From positions 38,529,488-38,593,487 of the forward strand of contig CM073897.1 of NCBI GenBank assembly GCA_037176705.1: 64,000 nucleotides of DNA, given 5' to 3'. Made by a program: the position numbers and the translations under genes. Positions 54,174 to 64,000 of the stretch are shown here, piece by piece. This DNA comes from Molossus alvarezi. Taxonomy: Eukaryota; Chordata; Mammalia; Chiroptera; Molossidae. The number at the start of each line of letters is the position of its first letter. Positions within the stretch are counted from its first letter, which is position 1. The notes beneath the pieces are model-generated. The model made no database searches. It was not told the DNA's origin and saw only the letters and a list, made by a program, of their open reading frames with translations.

Positions 54174-56500
54174 TGAACATGAAAGGGAACATCAAGTGGC
54201 TGCCTCCCTCACAACCCCAACCAGGGCTGGGGACAAACTGCAACCGAGGTATGTACCCCTAGCGGGAACTGAACCTGGGTTTCTCCAGACTCTAGGGCAA
54301 TGCTCCAACTGCTGAGCCAAACTGGCTAGGGCTGCTGTTGATTTCTTGATGTTAATTTTGTATCCTGCTCCTTTACCAAATTCATTTATTAAATCTAGTA
54401 GATTTTTGTTGGAGTCTTTGGGGTTTTCTACTTATAGTATCATGTCATCTGTGAATAATGACAGTTTCACTTCCTCCTTTCCAATTTGGATCCCTTTTAT
54501 TTTTTCTTTATGTCTGATTGCTATGGCTAAGACTTCCAGTAGTATGTTAAATAAGAGTGGTGAAAGTGGGCATTCTTGTCTTTTTCCTGTTTTTAAGGTA
54601 AATGCTTCTAGTTTTTGCCCATTGAGTATGATGTTGGCTGTAGGTCTTTCATATATGGTCTTTATTATGTTGAGATATAATCCCTCTATTCCTACATAGC
54701 TGAGCATTTTTATCAGAAATGGTTGCTGGATTTTGTTGAATGCTTTTTCAGCGTCTATTGATATGATCATATGATTTTTATCTTTATTTTGTTTATGTGG
54801 TGTATCACATTTATTGATTTGCGAATATTGTACCAGCCTTGCATTCCTGGGATGAATCCCACTTGGTCATGGTGAATAATATTTTTGATGTATTGCTGGA
54901 TTTGATTTGCTAGTATTTTGTTCAGGATTTTGGTGTCTATGTTCATCAGGGATATTGGCCTGTAGTTTTCTTTCTTTGTAGTGTCTTTTTCTGGTTTTGG
55001 AATTAGAATTATGCTGGCCTCATAAAATGAGTTTGGAAGTCTTCCTTCTTCTTGAATTTTTTAAATAGTTTGAGGAGAATGGGTATTAGTTCTTCTTTGA
55101 ATGTTCGGTAAAATTCCCCTGTGAAGCTGTCTGGGCCTGGGCTTTTGTTTGCTGGGAGAGTCTTGATTACATCTATTTCCTTAGTTGTTATTGATCTGTT
55201 CATGTTTTCTATCTCTACCCGGTCCAGTTTTTGGAGACTATGTGTTTCTAGAAATTTGTCCATTTCACTTAGATTGTCTAATTTGTTGCCGTATAATTGT
55301 TCATAATATTTGTTAACAATCCTTTGTATTTTCGTGGTGTCAGTTGTTACTTCTCTTTCATTTCTGATTTTGTGTATTTGGGTTTTCTTTTTTTGTTTCT
55401 TGGTGAGTCTAGCTAAGGGTTCATCAATCTTGTTTATCTTTTCAAAGAATCAACTCTTTGTTTCATTGATCCTTTGAATTGTTTTTTTGGTCTCCATGTC
55501 ACTTATTTCTGCTCTGATCTTCAATATTTTCTTCCTTCTACTTGCTCTGGGGTTTACTTTTTGTTTGATTTCTAGTTCTTTAAGTTGTGAGGCTAGATAG
55601 TCTATTAGAAATTTCTCTTGTTTTTTTTTTGAGGTAGGCCTGTAGTGCTATGAACTTCTCTCTCAGAACTGCTTTCACTGCATCCCATAGATTTTGTGTT
55701 GTTGTGTGTTCATTTTCATTGGTTTCCAGGAAATTTTCAATTTTTTTCTTGATCTCCATGGTAACCCATTCATTGTTCAAAAACATGCTATTTAGCCTCT
55801 ATATTTTCAAATTTCTTTGCATGTTCTTGTTGCAATTGATTTCTAGTTTCATGCCATTGTGATCTGAGAAGTTGTTTGATATGATATCAATCTTCATGAA
55901 CTTGTAGAGATTTAGTTTGCGCCCTAACATGTGGTCTGTCTTTGAGTATGTCCCATGTGCACTTGAGAAGAATGTGAATTTTTTAGTTTTGGGGTGTAAT
56001 TTTCTGTAGATATCTACTAAATCCATTTGATCTAATGCTTCCTTTAGAGTCTGTGATTTCTCGTTAATTATTTTTCTGGATGATCTATCCAGTGATGTCA
56101 GCAGGGTGTTGAAGTCCCCTGCTATGATCGTATTGCTATCAATTTCTCCTTTGAAGTCCTCTAGAAGATTTTTAATATATGTTGGTGCTCCTATATTGGG
56201 TGCATATACATTTACCAAAGTTATATCTTCCTGCTGGATAGATCATTTCAATATTATGTAGTGGCTTTCTTTGTCTCTAATTATGACCTTCATTTTGAAA
56301 TCTACTTTATCAGTTATGAGTATTGCTACCCCAGCTTTTTTACTTTCCATTTGCTTGGAAGATTTTTTTTTCCATCCCTTTACTTTCTACCTATGTGAGT
56401 CTTTTGTTGTGAGGTGGGTTTCTTGTAAACAACATGTATGTGATTCATGTTCTCTTATCCAGTCAGCTACTCAGTATCTTTTTATCGGAGCCTTCAAACC
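52447..56500 (-). pseudogene. L1 ORF2 (endonuclease plus reverse transcriptase), broken
   Basis: Endonuclease (56218-55799): MVNVYAPN, GDFNTLL, and SDHNGMKLEI with the conserved catalytic D/N and SDH positions. Next [17 protein letters not shown] (from 55786). Reverse transcriptase: KSPGPDSFTGEFYRTFKEEL (about 55160), [15 protein letters not shown] (about 54750), and the catalytic box FTDDM (54440), both Asp kept. A VES SINE splits it just after. Thumb text continues at 54035-53721. The C-terminal motif [18 protein letters not shown] lies near 52850; the stop is at 52447-52449. Frameshifts, stops and two SINEs disable it. Confidence 0.92.
54064..54333 (-). mobile_element. VES SINE inside L1 ORF2, TSD present
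   Basis: Complete antisense VES from TATCCTCACTGGAGGACATT to CCAAACTGGCTAGG, including a (GA)n run at about 54137-54170. TSD GCTGTTGATTTCTT at 54050-54063 and 54334-54347. Confidence 0.96.
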
Positions 56501-56588
56501 ATTTACACATAAAGTAAGTATTGATATGTACTTATTTATTGTCATTTTTGTTTGGTGTGGTTATATTTTTCTTCCTATTTCTTCTCTT

Positions 56589-56851
56589 TTTTTTTATTTT
56601 TATTTTTTATCCTCACCCGAGGACATTTTTCCATTTTTTTGTACAGATAGAGTGGGAGGGAGAGAGAGAGGAAGAGAGAGAGGGAGGGAAACATCGATGT
56701 GAAAGGGACACATCGAGTGGTTGCCACCCGCACGACCAACCAGGGCCGGGGACAAACTGCAACCGAGGTACATGCCCTTAGCGGGAACTGAACCCGGGTC
56801 TCTCTAGACCGCAGGTGGACGCTCTAACCGCTGAGCCAAACCGGCCAGGGC
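56589..56851 (-). mobile_element. VES SINE inside L1 at the ORF1-ORF2 border, TSD present
   Basis: Complete antisense VES, close to the general VES pattern (ATCCTCACCCGAGGACATTT to CCAAACCGGCCAGGGC), so probably young. TSD CCTATTTCTTCTCTT at 56574-56588 and 56852-56866. Confidence 0.97.
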
Positions 56852-56869
56852 CCTATTTCTTCTCTTAAT

Positions 56870-57776
56870 TACAACAGTCCTTTAAACATTTCTTGCAGTG
56901 CTGGTTTGGTGCTAGTATATTCCCTTTGCCTTTTTTTGTCTGGAAAGCTCTTTATTTGACCTTCTATTTTGAATAATAGCCTTGCTGTATAGAGTAGTCT
57001 TGGATTTAGTTCCCTGTTTTTCATGACCTTGATTATTTCATGCCATTCCCTTCTGGCCTGTAGTGTGTCTGTTGAGAAGTCAGCTGAGAGCCTTATGGGG
57101 TTTCCTTTGTAGGTAACCTGTTGCTTATCTCTTGCTGCCTGTAGAATTCTCTCTTTGTCTTTAATTTTAATTATTCTTCCTTTGTCTTTGTCATTTTAAT
57201 TATTATGTGTCTTGGTGTGGGCCTGTTTGGGTTCTTCTTACTTGGGACTCTCTGTGATTCTTGAACTTGAATGCCTCTTCCTTCACCAAGTTAGGAAAGT
57301 TTTCTGTCACTCTTTCTTCAAATATATTCTCTAACCCTTGCCCATTTTCTCCCTTTTCGGGGAATACTATGATGCGAATGTTGTTATGTTTCCAGTTGTC
57401 CCACAGTTCTCTTAAGCTGTCTTCCTGTTTTTGAATTGTTTTTTTTTTTTCCTTTTCATTTTCTGATTGGTTGATTTTTTTCTACCCTGTCTTTTAATTC
57501 ACTGCTCCGGTCCTTAGCTTTCTCTGCTTTGCTGGTTAGTCCTTCCCATGTGTTCTTTATTTCTGGTATATCATTCTTCATTTCCACTTGGTTGGTTTTC
57601 AATGTTTCTATATCTTTACTCATGGTGCTGATATCCTTACTCATGTTGTTGAGCTTCCTCAAGGTCATGGCTCTGAACTCTACCTCTGATAATTTGCTTA
57701 ACTGAATTTTATTTATCTCATCTTCGATAGAGTTCTCTTGTTGTTTCATTTGGGATTTATTTAGTTGTTTCACCAT
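56870..57776 (-). pseudogene. L1 ORF1, broken
   Basis: Begins MVKQLNKSQMKQQENSIEDE at 57776, with coiled-coil heptads (MSKDISTMSKDIETLKTNQV) to about 57456. The RRM and C-terminal regions continue in shifted frames (complement of GTGTCTTGGTGTGGGCCTG at 57200 encodes the conserved RPRHI-like strand). Homologous to the ORF1 remnant at 40760-41664. Confidence 0.85.
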
Positions 57777-58565
57777 TTTGTCTATCTCAGTGGGTTTTGG
57801 AGCCTGCCAGATTTTCCCTGTTGGTATTGGTGTTCTGGTGTTTGTAGTTCTACTGGGTTGAGATGAGCCTGGGTGGGTTCACGTTAAACACCACTGTCAA
57901 GTCTTACTTTCCTGAGTAGATTTGCAAGCCCATGAAAGGTTCAGTTATCCTCTAGCTTTTTGCCTAGAAGCTAGTAGTCTCAGTTACTCAGGGCTTTGGA
58001 ATGTAGCCCTGGTATTCTGTGTAAGAGAATTTCCAGGGGGTGAGATAGATGCTGGTTGTTAATGAGCCTCAATTTGCATTTCTTTGTTTCACCTGGAAAA
58101 AGCTGAATCTTCGAGTGAGGGTCTGCTGCTTTTCCCCACTGCTCTGGGAAGGAGCAAACTGGCTACCGTCCTTTGTGGCTGGGACTCAGCAAAAACTCTC
58201 AGTGCCCTCCAAATACTGTGTGTCCCCACAGAGTTCCAGTCCAGTCTGCCCTCCCTCTGCCATAGCTCCAGGTGAGTGGCTGTGGCTATTTTAGCCCTCT
58301 GTCTGAGCTCTCTGTGCTGTGGAGCGGGCTTGGGGGTTTAATCCTGAGGGTGCTGCTCACAGCTCAGACCGCTGCTGTCCGTGGGCTCCCAGCCCGCCAC
58401 CCTCTCGTGCCTCTGCAGTTCCTACTAGTGTCCCTGGTCATATGGTCCTGTTCCACTGCTTTTCTATTTATTTTTTCCACAGGTTTATCTTTATTTTACT
58501 TGTAATTCCCATTTGGTCCTGGAAGATTGTTTGTGTAGTTTCCATTCATTCTACTGCCATCTTAC
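57777..58565 (-). promoter_or_regulatory. L1 5' UTR (internal promoter region)
   Basis: About 790 bp, block-by-block similar to 41665-42475, ending at the same motif. The two elements therefore share the same natural 5' end. Confidence 0.8.
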
Positions 58566-58578
58566 CATCCAGATATAA

Positions 58579-58679
58579 TTTTTTTTTTTTTTTTTGGTAT
58601 GTGCCTCTAGCAGGAACCGAACCCGGGACTCTCTGGTCTGCAGGCCAGTGCTCCAATTGCTGAGCCAATCCGGCCAGGG
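58579..58679 (-). mobile_element. Short VES, tRNA-like half only, with TSD
   Basis: Poly(T) then GGTATGTGCCTCTAGCAGG, AACCGAACCCGGGACTC (B box), GCTGAGCCAATCCGGCCAGGG. Only the tRNA-derived 5' half is present, directly followed by the A tail on its own strand. CCAGATATAA flanks it at 58569-58578 and 58680-58689, so it inserted in this short form. Confidence 0.92.
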
Positions 58680-58911
58680 CCAGATATAAAATATTTTTAA
58701 AGGAAAAGTTTACAAGCAGAGGTGTGGAAGAGCACATACCCCATAATCTCATTACCCCACAGGGATGTGTGCTCAGGTTGGGCTCCATGCTTAGAGTTCC
58801 AGGAGACAGGGGTGCTGTCTCTACCTCCAAAATGCCCTATATGCTTAGAGACTATAGAGGCAGGAGACAGCTGTATTATGATTAGAATAGAAGGTCCCTG
58901 GTTGCTGCAAT

Positions 58912-59018
58912 GACCAGCCATCCTGGTTTGCATGGGACAGCTGTTGAAGTTTTAGTACTCCAAGTCCTGTATCATGGGAAACCTCTTGGTCTCATGCAAA
59001 CTGGAATGGTTGAGCATG
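58912..59018 (+). repeat. Near-palindromic MER-type DNA element (copy 2)
   Basis: GACCAGCCATCCTGGTTTGC at the left, GCAAACTGGAATGGTTGAGC at the right, and TAGTACTCCAAGTCCTG between; same design as 15425-15540. Confidence 0.55.
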
Positions 59019-61020
59019 TAGCCTTGTTAGAAAAAGAAGCATTCAGAAAAGTTCAGAAACTGGTGATAGCATGTTGGTTTTTTGAGCTAACCCACACCTT
59101 TCCAGCCAGTGCTCTGTTAAGTTACCCACAGAGGGGAGGAAGTCAACCTCTAAGTCATCAGGATCTGTCTTTTCTTATTCCATAATCTGTCTGTGGGAGC
59201 TTATGAAGTTTTCTCTATTGGCTCCAGCTGATTCTATGTAATGTATAAGAGAGGGATGCTAATAAAGTGCCCTGCAGTGCGTTTGATAAGGAGTTATACA
59301 TTCCACACAGTGAAGAGTTTGCATTCCAATCCAGTGTCTGGGATACTCAGGAGGAGCTCTTTAGGGCTCTTTGACCATATCCATAATAACAATGTTGAAA
59401 GTTATTCACCCTCTGGATCGCCAATAGAGGTAGGTTGCTCTTTGAGGATGCAACCAGACTCTTTACTACCCCTTTACTACAGACTGTAGTAGCAAATTCA
59501 AGGCCACGGTCCATTGGTCCAATCTGGGGAGCCTGCCCATATCAAATCACCCAGCATTCTCTGAGTCAAAGCTATATTGCTTGGAGTTCCCCCCATGCCC
59601 TCAGGTCTTGTTAGCACCATGCGAGGAGAACAAGCTATCCCAGAGTAGTATAGCACTGCGTCCCTTAATTACTGCCACTGCTTCTGGGAAATCTCCTCGA
59701 TGGGGTAAGTATACACAATTCCACCAAGTACCCGGTTCAAGATGGGAATGCTTTTCCTATTATTCTCAGTCAACCCAGAGAACTTGTTCTGCAGTGGGAG
59801 TTATATGAGAGTCCTCATAGCAGGCCATTCAGCTTCATTTAACAAGGCCGATGGCATACTTCTTCATGCAAATGAACCATTCAAACCTTTAAAGATTTCT
59901 CTGGCTTGGAGACTTATGATAGCCACCTTGGAGACAGTTTAATTCTAGTTTTGTGCATGAACACTTTTACTTCTGCTGATGTTTTCCTCAGGCCCCTGTT
60001 AGATATGCCACACAATAACTATTTCACATCTTGCTATGGCTCTCATAGAACCATAAAGGGAGCCTGTTCTGCTTTCTCTCTGGATTGGTTTTTCCTGCTT
60101 CTAAGAGAGTAAACTGCCATGTTAGCTCTATCAAAGTCCTAAAGTGGGGTGAGATGCCCACCTCTCTGCCTCCAGGATAATCTATTATTTCTGTTCCTCC
60201 TTATGGTTCAAAAAGACTTCTAAGCTAGCAACAAATGCTCCTGTTTTGAGCATTCTTATCTTTTTTAGATCCACTGCTTTACAGCTTCCACATTTGAAGA
60301 TATGACTTGCCTAACTCTCCTGTCAGTGACCATCTTAATTGCCTGGTGACCTGCTGCTGCCCCCAGTGGTGAGGTTTTCCAATTGCAGTCACCTGGTTAA
60401 ATTCTTTCCCTACTTCCCAAAGCCCCTAACACTGGAATGAATGACCTCCCTCACCACATTGGATTCCCCTCTATGCGTGGTGTTTAGTAACTCACACCAC
60501 TAATGACTCATGGGGTTAACTATGAGATCTGAGAATGACCTACAAGTAGAGGAGCAGCAGAGTGCCTAGGACCCCATGGGTCCCCCAAATGAAGTGTGCT
60601 TGACCTACAGAACTGGTAGAATGATGTTGCTAATTGCTTTACACATTTATAGAGAAGGCCAGGAAGGAGTAGGGGGCACTCAGTTTTTTATGTAACAAAG
60701 GAAATAACCCTGGTAAGCCTCCTGAGTTTAGCTAGGGAGTTTGAGAACAAACCTTGCTCTCAGTGGAACCCATACCTCTGTTCATTCAATCTAGCTCATT
60801 GTGAAGACCTCAGGAAATGAGGAGCAAATCAATGTTCCATGACCATTGGAAACCAAAGGTTTATCTTTCCTAAAAAAGTCATGTTTAGATTCTGGTTCAG
60901 CAGTAATACATTTCTTCCATTGGGTGACAACTTCTAGTATACCCATATTGCAAATCCTCCCTGCTTCCTGTAGCTCCAGGGCTCAACTCTTAAACTATTT
61001 TAAACTCACCATCTTGGGTT
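59019..61020. other. Two kilobases of anonymous DNA
   Basis: No gene, RNA or repeat recognised with confidence. Plus-strand open frames at 59241-60112 are short and mutually unrelated. The texture could fit an old ERV interior, but no gag, pol or env motif is readable. Confidence 0.4.
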
Positions 61021-61024
61021 AACA

Positions 61025-61200
61025 ACAAAATACTTAAAATCAGAAGGCAAGGGTTTGAGTACATGCTTAGCCATTTGCTAGCTGTGTGGCCTTAAAAAAG
61101 TCATCAATTTTTCAGAATCTGTTTTCTTGTCAGTAAAATATCTAACTTTTGGGGCTTCTCTAAGAGTCAAATAAAGCAATAAATGTCAATTCTTTTTTCA
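61025..61200 (+). repeat. MIR SINE
   Basis: CATTTGCTAGCTGTGTGGCC, AGTCATCAATTTTTCAGAATC, TAAGAGTCAAATAAAGCAAT. Confidence 0.7.
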
Positions 61201-61670
61201 GGCTCCAAAGAACTCTCCCAGAATTTGCTATGATTGTTACTGCTACCTGCAAAATTCTAGGGAACCCGATGTTACGCAAATGGCACTGCTTGGCCTCCCT
61301 GAAGCAGCTGTCCTGGTTCTGGTTACCACACGTGGGTGAACAGTTTACTCCAAGGGAAGAGTGCACTCATTACAAATAGCACAGCGTGCCTCCCACTTAA
61401 TGTAGAACACAGCCTACACCATCCCAAGAGCCAGCCAGACGCCAGATGCCACACTGTGTGTGCAACAGAGAGTAGCCTGGCCTGCTGTCTTATGAAAACG
61501 TAATGGCAGTTATCTAATGTGATTAAGGCTTGGGTGAACAAGCCTGATTCAATGACATGTTGTTCCGAATCTCACTACAGACATTCTTGGACGGCAGTCT
61601 CCATTTTTCACCTAATTGCTCATATGAGTTTTCCTAACTTCGGCTGAGCCTTCAGGTTGCTGTTCATTTT
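61201..61670. other. Anonymous non-coding DNA
   Basis: Nothing recognised. Confidence 0.4.
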
Positions 61671-61674
61671 AAGT

Positions 61675-61935
61675 ACTATGGTACAGTGGAGGGAACATGT
61701 GCTTTAGACATAGTTAGACTAGGGTTCAAATCCCAGCTCTGCTTCTTGGAAACGTAATGGCCTTTGGTGAGTTACTATAACTCATTTAGCCTTGGTTTTC
61801 TCACCTGTGAAGTGGGGATACTAATATCCATTTTGTAGGGCTGTTGTGGGGAGTAATATAAAATACATAAAGCTCCCAGTCTAGTACCAACTGAGCTGTA
61901 TATAAATGTCGATGGTCTAATAAATAGCCAGTGAA
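61675..61935 (+). repeat. MIR SINE, well preserved
   Basis: Nearly whole: ACTATGGTACAGTGGAGGGA (5' end), GGGTTCAAATCCCAGCTCTG (B-box region), TTTTCTCACCTGTGAAGTGG, GGCTGTTGTGGGGAGTAATAT. Confidence 0.93.
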
Positions 61936-61979
61936 CCCACCTACGCCACGGTAGAGTCCACTGAAGGTTTGTTGTTTAG

Positions 61980-62160
61980 TATGTGAACAGTGATTTTCAA
62001 GCTTCACTGTGCCTACAAAGCTGCCTGTAACCTTGCTACAATGTAAGTTCAGATTCAGTAGGTATAGAGTGGGGCTGGAGAGTCAGCATTTTTAACTCTC
62101 TCCCAGATGCTGCTGCTGCTACTCCTCAGGGGCCCTATTTTGAGAAGTGACACTTTTACC
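61980..62160 (+). repeat. MER5A-like hAT-Charlie DNA transposon
   Basis: AGTGATTTTCAAGCTTCACTG, GATTCAGTAGGTATAGAGTG, GGCTGGAGAGTCAGCATTTT, CCCTATTTTGAGAAGTG. Confidence 0.7.
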
Positions 62161-62725
62161 CTTATCTAGTACATCTAACCTGGTAAGCCATTAAGGCCCA
62201 ACCACCTGTTCTCTACTGGTCTTGTGTCACTCAGAACTTCTCCAGCACCATGTCACCAATGGATGCCTGTATGAAGGCAGGAGAATCCATTGTATGACTG
62301 CAAGAGAATCCACTGTGAGATAAAGATTCTTGAATCCATCCAGGAGATTCTATGTCTGGAGTGAGGAAATGGGGGCTTAAAATCTTTATTTTAAAAAGGC
62401 ATCCTAGATGGCCCCTATGACGATCAGCCATGTAAATACTCCAGGTGCTGGGCCAGCATGTTGAAATCCGTTAGTTATAATTGAAACTGAATAGGATCCA
62501 TGTATAGTTCTGAGTACCACATCATGGGCACCACAGAGGCTCCCTAACAAAAGGATAAACAGGAGTCAGTCAAGTGTCTTTGGACACTTGATTTACATCA
62601 TGCCCAGTATTAGAAACCCCTCTCCATTTACCACTATTACCAATAAAATATTCCTATGTCTACACACTGGTGGGAGTCTGATCATGTGGCCACTGATGGG
62701 GAAATGCATGCTCCTAGTGTTCACT
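62161..62725. other. Anonymous non-coding DNA
   Basis: Nothing recognised. Confidence 0.4.
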
Positions 62726-62729
62726 TTGC

Positions 62730-62870
62730 AAGGCAGCAACATTCAGTGTTTAAGTGGTTAGACTTTGGGATCAGAGAGATCCTGGCTCTACAGCTAGAAA
62801 GTTGTATGACTGTAGGTAAGTCACTTAAACATAAAAGCAACGGTTTTTGTTTCTGTAGAATGCAGACATA
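62730..62870 (+). repeat. MIR SINE, 5' half
   Basis: CAGTGTTTAAGTGGTTAGAC, GAGAGATCCTGGCTCTACAG, GTAGGTAAGTCACTTAAAC. Confidence 0.75.
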
Positions 62871-62929
62871 AGCTATATCATAAATTTATGGTGAGATTAT
62901 CAAGCCCAACAATATCATGGTCAGTCTTT

Positions 62930-63870
62930 CCCACATTAGGTGATGGCAGCTTGATCTTTCAGACTTCTCAGGCCAGAAGCCATATAGCTATTCTTGACTT
63001 CTCTCTTACACCCTGTATTCAGTGCAATGGCAAATTCTGTTTGCCTCACTTTCAAAATAAATACAGAATCCAACCACTCCTCACCAACTCCTCTACTGCT
63101 CTCCTGCTTCATGCCATCCATAGTGTTCATGACTCTGTAGTGATAGCTCACCATTTTTGTAAGAGCTTCCCAATTGGTTCTTCTGGCTCTACTCTTGCCC
63201 ACCATAGTTTATCCTCAATAAATTAAAATGCAAATCATTCATGTCACTTCTCTGATCAAACCCTCCAATGGCTGCCCATTTCTCTCAGAATAAAAACCAA
63301 TGGTCTTCTACAAAGCCCTATATGATCAGACTCCCTGTTCTCTCTCTGACCTCATTTCCTATTACTCTCTCTCCTCCACACTCTACTCCAACCACAGAAG
63401 CCCCCTTAATTTTTGGTAAACATCTCAAGCAAGCTCCAACCTTCGTTTCTCTGCCCTGGAATGCCCTCTGCCTGAAGTGCTCTTCTAATATTTTCATGAC
63501 CAACTGCTCCTGCTTCAAATTTTTGCTCAAATGTCACAGTAATGCCTATCCCGGACCACCCATTTAAAATCTCCTCTTCCCCCAGGCCTGCATTCCAGAC
63601 CTCTGTTACTCAATCCTACCTTTATTCCCCTCCCCCAAATCACCCTCTAAAACACCATATAATTTACTGTTTAAATCATGTTTGCTCTTCATTGTCTTTC
63701 CCACAGGAATGTCAGCTCCATGGGTGTAGGGAATTGATTTCTTCCATATACTAGCTTGTACCAGCATCCATGGCATAGCGGGTGCATTATACATATTTTT
63801 AAAATAGATGAATGGTGCATGTGAAGTCCTGATCACAGTGCCTGACATGTAGACAACATTGAGTAAATGG
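62930..63870 (+). repeat. Long L2 LINE 3' region
   Basis: About 940 bp of sense L2: CCCTCCAATGGCTGCCCATT, AGCCCTATATGATCAGACTC, CCCTGGAATGCCCTCTGCC, TTGCTCAAATGTCACAGTAA, GGAATGTCAGCTCCATGGGTG, CAGTGCCTGACATGTAGACA. ORF2-terminal coding is not open. Confidence 0.9.
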
Positions 63871-64000
63871 TAGTTTCTATTATTTGTGAAACACCTGAAA
63901 AGCTCTTCCTGTTTTGAGTGCCCCTCCCTAGAGCTCTGCAGAACATTCTCTGATGAGGCAGAGAATCCATGCCTCATCTTAGCACTAGGCAGTGAGTGGG

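Larger units (their letters stand above)
52185..58565 (-). mobile_element. L1 LINE, near full length, with two SINE insertions
   Basis: Minus strand: 5' UTR (58565-57777), ORF1 (57776-56870), ORF2 (about 56500-52447) and 3' UTR with A-rich tail (52446-52185). Removing the SINEs at 54064-54333 and 56589-56851 leaves about 5.85 kb. Endonuclease and reverse transcriptase motifs are present, but all frames carry several stops and shifts. The 5' end reads as the complement of ACTGCCATCTTAC. Confidence 0.95.

Noticed and set aside
59019..61020. Possible ERV interior or processed pseudogene
   Set aside because: No readable gag, pol, env or known exon motif in any frame; kept as anonymous DNA.
1..64000. 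CRISPR arrays, operons, phage or bacterial defence systems
   Set aside because: All sequence features are those of a mammalian nuclear genome; no regular spacer-repeat array or closely packed bacterial genes exist.

Overview
The window is mammalian nuclear DNA, and the repeats point to a bat. At least twelve tRNA-derived SINEs with the VES layout are present: a tRNA-like head with A and B boxes, a CT-rich body, and a tail resembling CCTCGGGTGAGGATT. VES elements are typical of bats, mainly Yangochiroptera. Several L1/HAL1 LINEs and ancient pan-mammalian repeats (MIR, L2, MER5A/MER20-like, MaLR LTR, Tigger) fill most of the rest. The species cannot be named from sequence alone. Nothing bacterial, no CRISPR array and no operon is present.

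One protein-coding gene is convincing: the intronless FAM181B gene at 10280-11533 (+). It encodes 417 residues inside a strong CpG island (about 10030-11560) and has a short 3' UTR with several poly(A) signals. The protein keeps the conserved N-terminal FAM181 block and a YAP/TAZ-like omega loop (LPPSFF), which is reported to bind TEAD transcription factors. In human (from memory) FAM181B lies in a gene-poor part of 11q14.1, which fits the absence of other genes here.

Layout: 1-10 kb is sparse non-coding DNA with VES, MIR, L2 and old L1 fragments. 10-12 kb is FAM181B. 12-36 kb is non-coding with many MIRs, one MaLR-type LTR, several VES SINEs, two nested DNA transposons at 31.1-32.4 kb, a compound microsatellite at 33.3 kb, and a possible CRE+TATA promoter beside a CpG-rich patch at 17.65-18.1 kb. 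36-59 kb is a LINE-rich block: a 5.2-kb L1 on the minus strand lacking most of its endonuclease domain (37.3-42.5 kb), two truncated L1s, an L1 5'UTR-like fragment with about 112-bp tandem repeats (48.4-49.35 kb), a complete 2.2-kb HAL1 (49.8-52.0 kb) and a near full-length minus-strand L1 carrying two VES SINEs with a third at its 5' edge (52.2-58.7 kb). 59-64 kb is older DNA with MIR, MER5A-like and a long L2 copy.

No new multi-gene system is visible. The points most worth a second look are the L1 with its endonuclease deleted, the complete HAL1 with one in-frame stop in ORF1, the repeat-bearing L1 5'UTR-like fragment, the CRE/TATA element, and the TEAD-binding loop of FAM181B. All family names and boundaries come from reading the sequence and from memory of repeat families; no database search was run.
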